Below, piece by piece: positions 15,804 through 16,707 of a stretch of 16,707 bases of DNA. The translations under genes were made by a program, and so were the position numbers. Numbering within the stretch: the first letter of the stretch is position 1; each line of letters opens with the position of its first letter. The stretch covers positions 1 through 16,707 of the forward strand of contig DYRX01000052.1 in the NCBI GenBank assembly GCA_020718525.1. Direction: 5' to 3'. The DNA comes from Victivallis vadensis. GTDB taxonomy: Bacteria; Verrucomicrobiota; Lentisphaeria; Victivallales; GWF2-50-93. The notes beneath the pieces were generated by a model. That model worked only from the letters and a program-made list of their open reading frames with translations, ran no database searches and was not told the origin of the DNA.

Positions 15804-16481
15804 ATGCTTCGCGTCGAAAATCTATCTAAATCATACGGGGACGGACTTGGAAAAGAGCGGATTGTCCTTGATTGCCTCTCTCTGAGTGTCGAGGCGGGGG
15901 AATCTCTTTCAATCCGCGGACCTTCTGGATCAGGTAAAAGCACTCTCCTTAATCTTATCGGTGGCTTGGACACGCCAAGTTCGGGCAGGATTATTTTTAA
16001 TGGCGCCGACATTTGCGCAATGGACAATGGCGGACTCGCCTTATACAGACTCAACGCTATTGCGTTCATTTTCCAGGATCAGATGCTTCTTCCTCAATGC
16101 ACAGTTCTTGAAAATGTTCTTTTGCCGAGCATACCACAGCGCGCCAATTCCAGGAAAGAGGACCCCGTCAGACGGGCGGAAAAACTTCTTGACGAAGTGA
16201 AAATAGCCGACAAGAAAGATCTCATGCCATCCTTGCTCTCCGGGGGAGAAAGGCAGAGGGCGGCAATTGCCAGGGCGCTGATGAACAGTCCGAAAATGAT
16301 TCTTGCGGACGAGCCGACAGCATCTCTCGACAGGGAAAACGCTGTCTCCGCGATGAAGCTTCTTATTGCCATGAAGGAGATTCATGGTGCGGCAATTGTC
16401 CTTGTCACCCATTCGGAGGAGCTAGCAGAGAAGACCGAGAAGCAGTACCTTCTGCAAGAGGGCAAGCTCCGGCTGATCTGA
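15804..16481 (+). CDS. lolD: LolD-like ABC transporter ATP-binding protein
   Basis: This is a 225-residue ATPase of the LolD/MacB/FtsE class. Walker A is GPSGSGKST, followed by LLNLIGGLDTPSSG as in LolD. The Q-loop is FIFQDQ, the signature is LSGGERQRAAIARAL, Walker B is MILADEPTASLD and the switch His is in LVTHS. In Gram-negative bacteria LolD powers LolC/E to release lipoproteins from the inner membrane toward the outer membrane. The length is normal for the family (about 230). The upstream AGG eight bases before the ATG is a weak ribosome site. No LolC/E-type permease lies next to it within the window: tRNA-Lys is upstream and non-coding repeats are downstream. MacB- or FtsE-type roles cannot be excluded, so the symbol is a best match. 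Confidence 0.85.
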   Translation: MLRVENLSKSYGDGLGKERIVLDCLSLSVEAGESLSIRGPSGSGKSTLLNLIGGLDTPSSGRIIFNGADICAMDNGGLALYRLNAIAFIFQDQMLLPQCTVLENVLLPSIPQRANSRKEDPVRRAEKLLDEVKIADKKDLMPSLLSGGERQRAAIARALMNSPKMILADEPTASLDRENAVSAMKLLIAMKEIHGAAIVLVTHSEELAEKTEKQYLLQEGKLRLI

Positions 16482-16707
16482 CATGTCTTTCCCTCGATCC
16501 TGATTCCGATAGCGACCCCGACACCGATTTTTGGTCTGGCTGTAAACCGTTAAACTGTAAACCGAAAACGTTTCTTTTCACGCCAAGTTTGCCAAGCCAC
16601 CGAGATAAAAAGACAAGAATTTGTCCTCGCACAAAGCCACGGAGGCACAAAGATTTCACCTGGGAACACCGAGCACCAGCTCGGTATCTTGCTCGTATAG
16701 GAAATTG
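16482..16707. repeat. Non-coding mosaic of several short repeat modules
   Basis: No credible gene is seen. Four different modules lie side by side. Positions 16500-16529 are a CCGAT/CCGAC-rich near-triplet tract. A direct repeat TGTAAACCG occurs at 16541-16549 and 16556-16564. Positions 16579-16655 have CCAAG and CACAAAG (16630-16636, 16646-16652) repeats. A 7-bp-stem hairpin, ACCGAGC and GCTCGGT around ACCA, lies at 16668-16685. From general knowledge, sequences with the CACAAAG/CCACGGAG style recur between genes in several environmental phyla. A minus-strand frame over 16405-16659 is most likely a translated repeat. Confidence 0.6.
16668..16685. repeat. Perfect hairpin, 7-bp stem, 4-nt loop
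   Basis: ACCGAGC (16668-16674) and GCTCGGT (16679-16685) are exact reverse complements around ACCA. No T-run follows directly, so it is better read as part of the repeat cluster than as a terminator of the lolD-like gene. Confidence 0.6.

Noticed and set aside
16405..16659. Minus-strand frame of 84 codons at the right edge
   Set aside because: It reads through repeat modules and the end of the lolD-like gene; the predicted peptide is a translated repeat.
1..16707. CRISPR array, rRNA, transposase or phage genes
   Set aside because: No regularly spaced direct repeats, no rRNA-like sequence and no recombinase or phage motifs were found on either strand.

Overview
The window looks like a chromosomal segment of a Gram-negative bacterium. 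It encodes a LolD-type ATPase for lipoprotein sorting, a signal-peptide DUF4139 protein and a standard bacterial housekeeping set. A mid-range base composition and a protein mix of PHP-domain, amidohydrolase_2 and long zinc-dehydrogenase-like proteins fit the PVC group (Lentisphaerota, Kiritimatiellota or relatives). That placement is inference from style, not from a marker gene.

Left end (1-3733). A 368-bp non-coding stretch holds two abutting perfect hairpins and leads into tRNA-Leu(UAG). Facing it is a membrane-anchored SGNH/GDSL hydrolase gene that is split by a one-base frameshift. Next to it, on the same strand, lies a multi-pass membrane protein with C-terminal TPR repeats. A 421-bp gap upstream of that gene contains a compact set of imperfect palindromes of REP or MITE type.

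Centre (3734-15498). Nine genes lie on the minus strand with gaps of at most 75 bp and several overlaps. In transcription order they are rimO, pgsA, argH, a 559-residue MDR dehydrogenase, a DUF4139/DUF4140 secreted protein, an amidohydrolase_2 enzyme, an ABC-2 ATPase, its permease, and a PHP-domain protein. The first three are housekeeping genes: S12 methylthiolation, phosphatidylglycerophosphate synthesis and arginine synthesis. The last six are an accessory module, and three of its junctions (dehydrogenase/DUF4139, DUF4139/amidohydrolase, ATPase/permease) overlap or abut so tightly that translational coupling is likely. Together they would give an oxidoreductase, two predicted metal-dependent hydrolases, an exporter and an envelope protein. 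No substrate can be named from the sequence.

Right end (15499-16707). A divergent intergenic region separates rimO from tRNA-Lys(CUU), which precedes a lolD-like ATPase gene that has no permease next to it. The last 226 bp are non-coding and consist of several different short repeat modules side by side.

The most useful leads are the frameshifted hydrolase, the dehydrogenase with two successive Rossmann-like halves, the PHP protein with a changed metal motif, a 13-bp palindrome that recurs inside genes, and the three palindrome or repeat clusters between genes.
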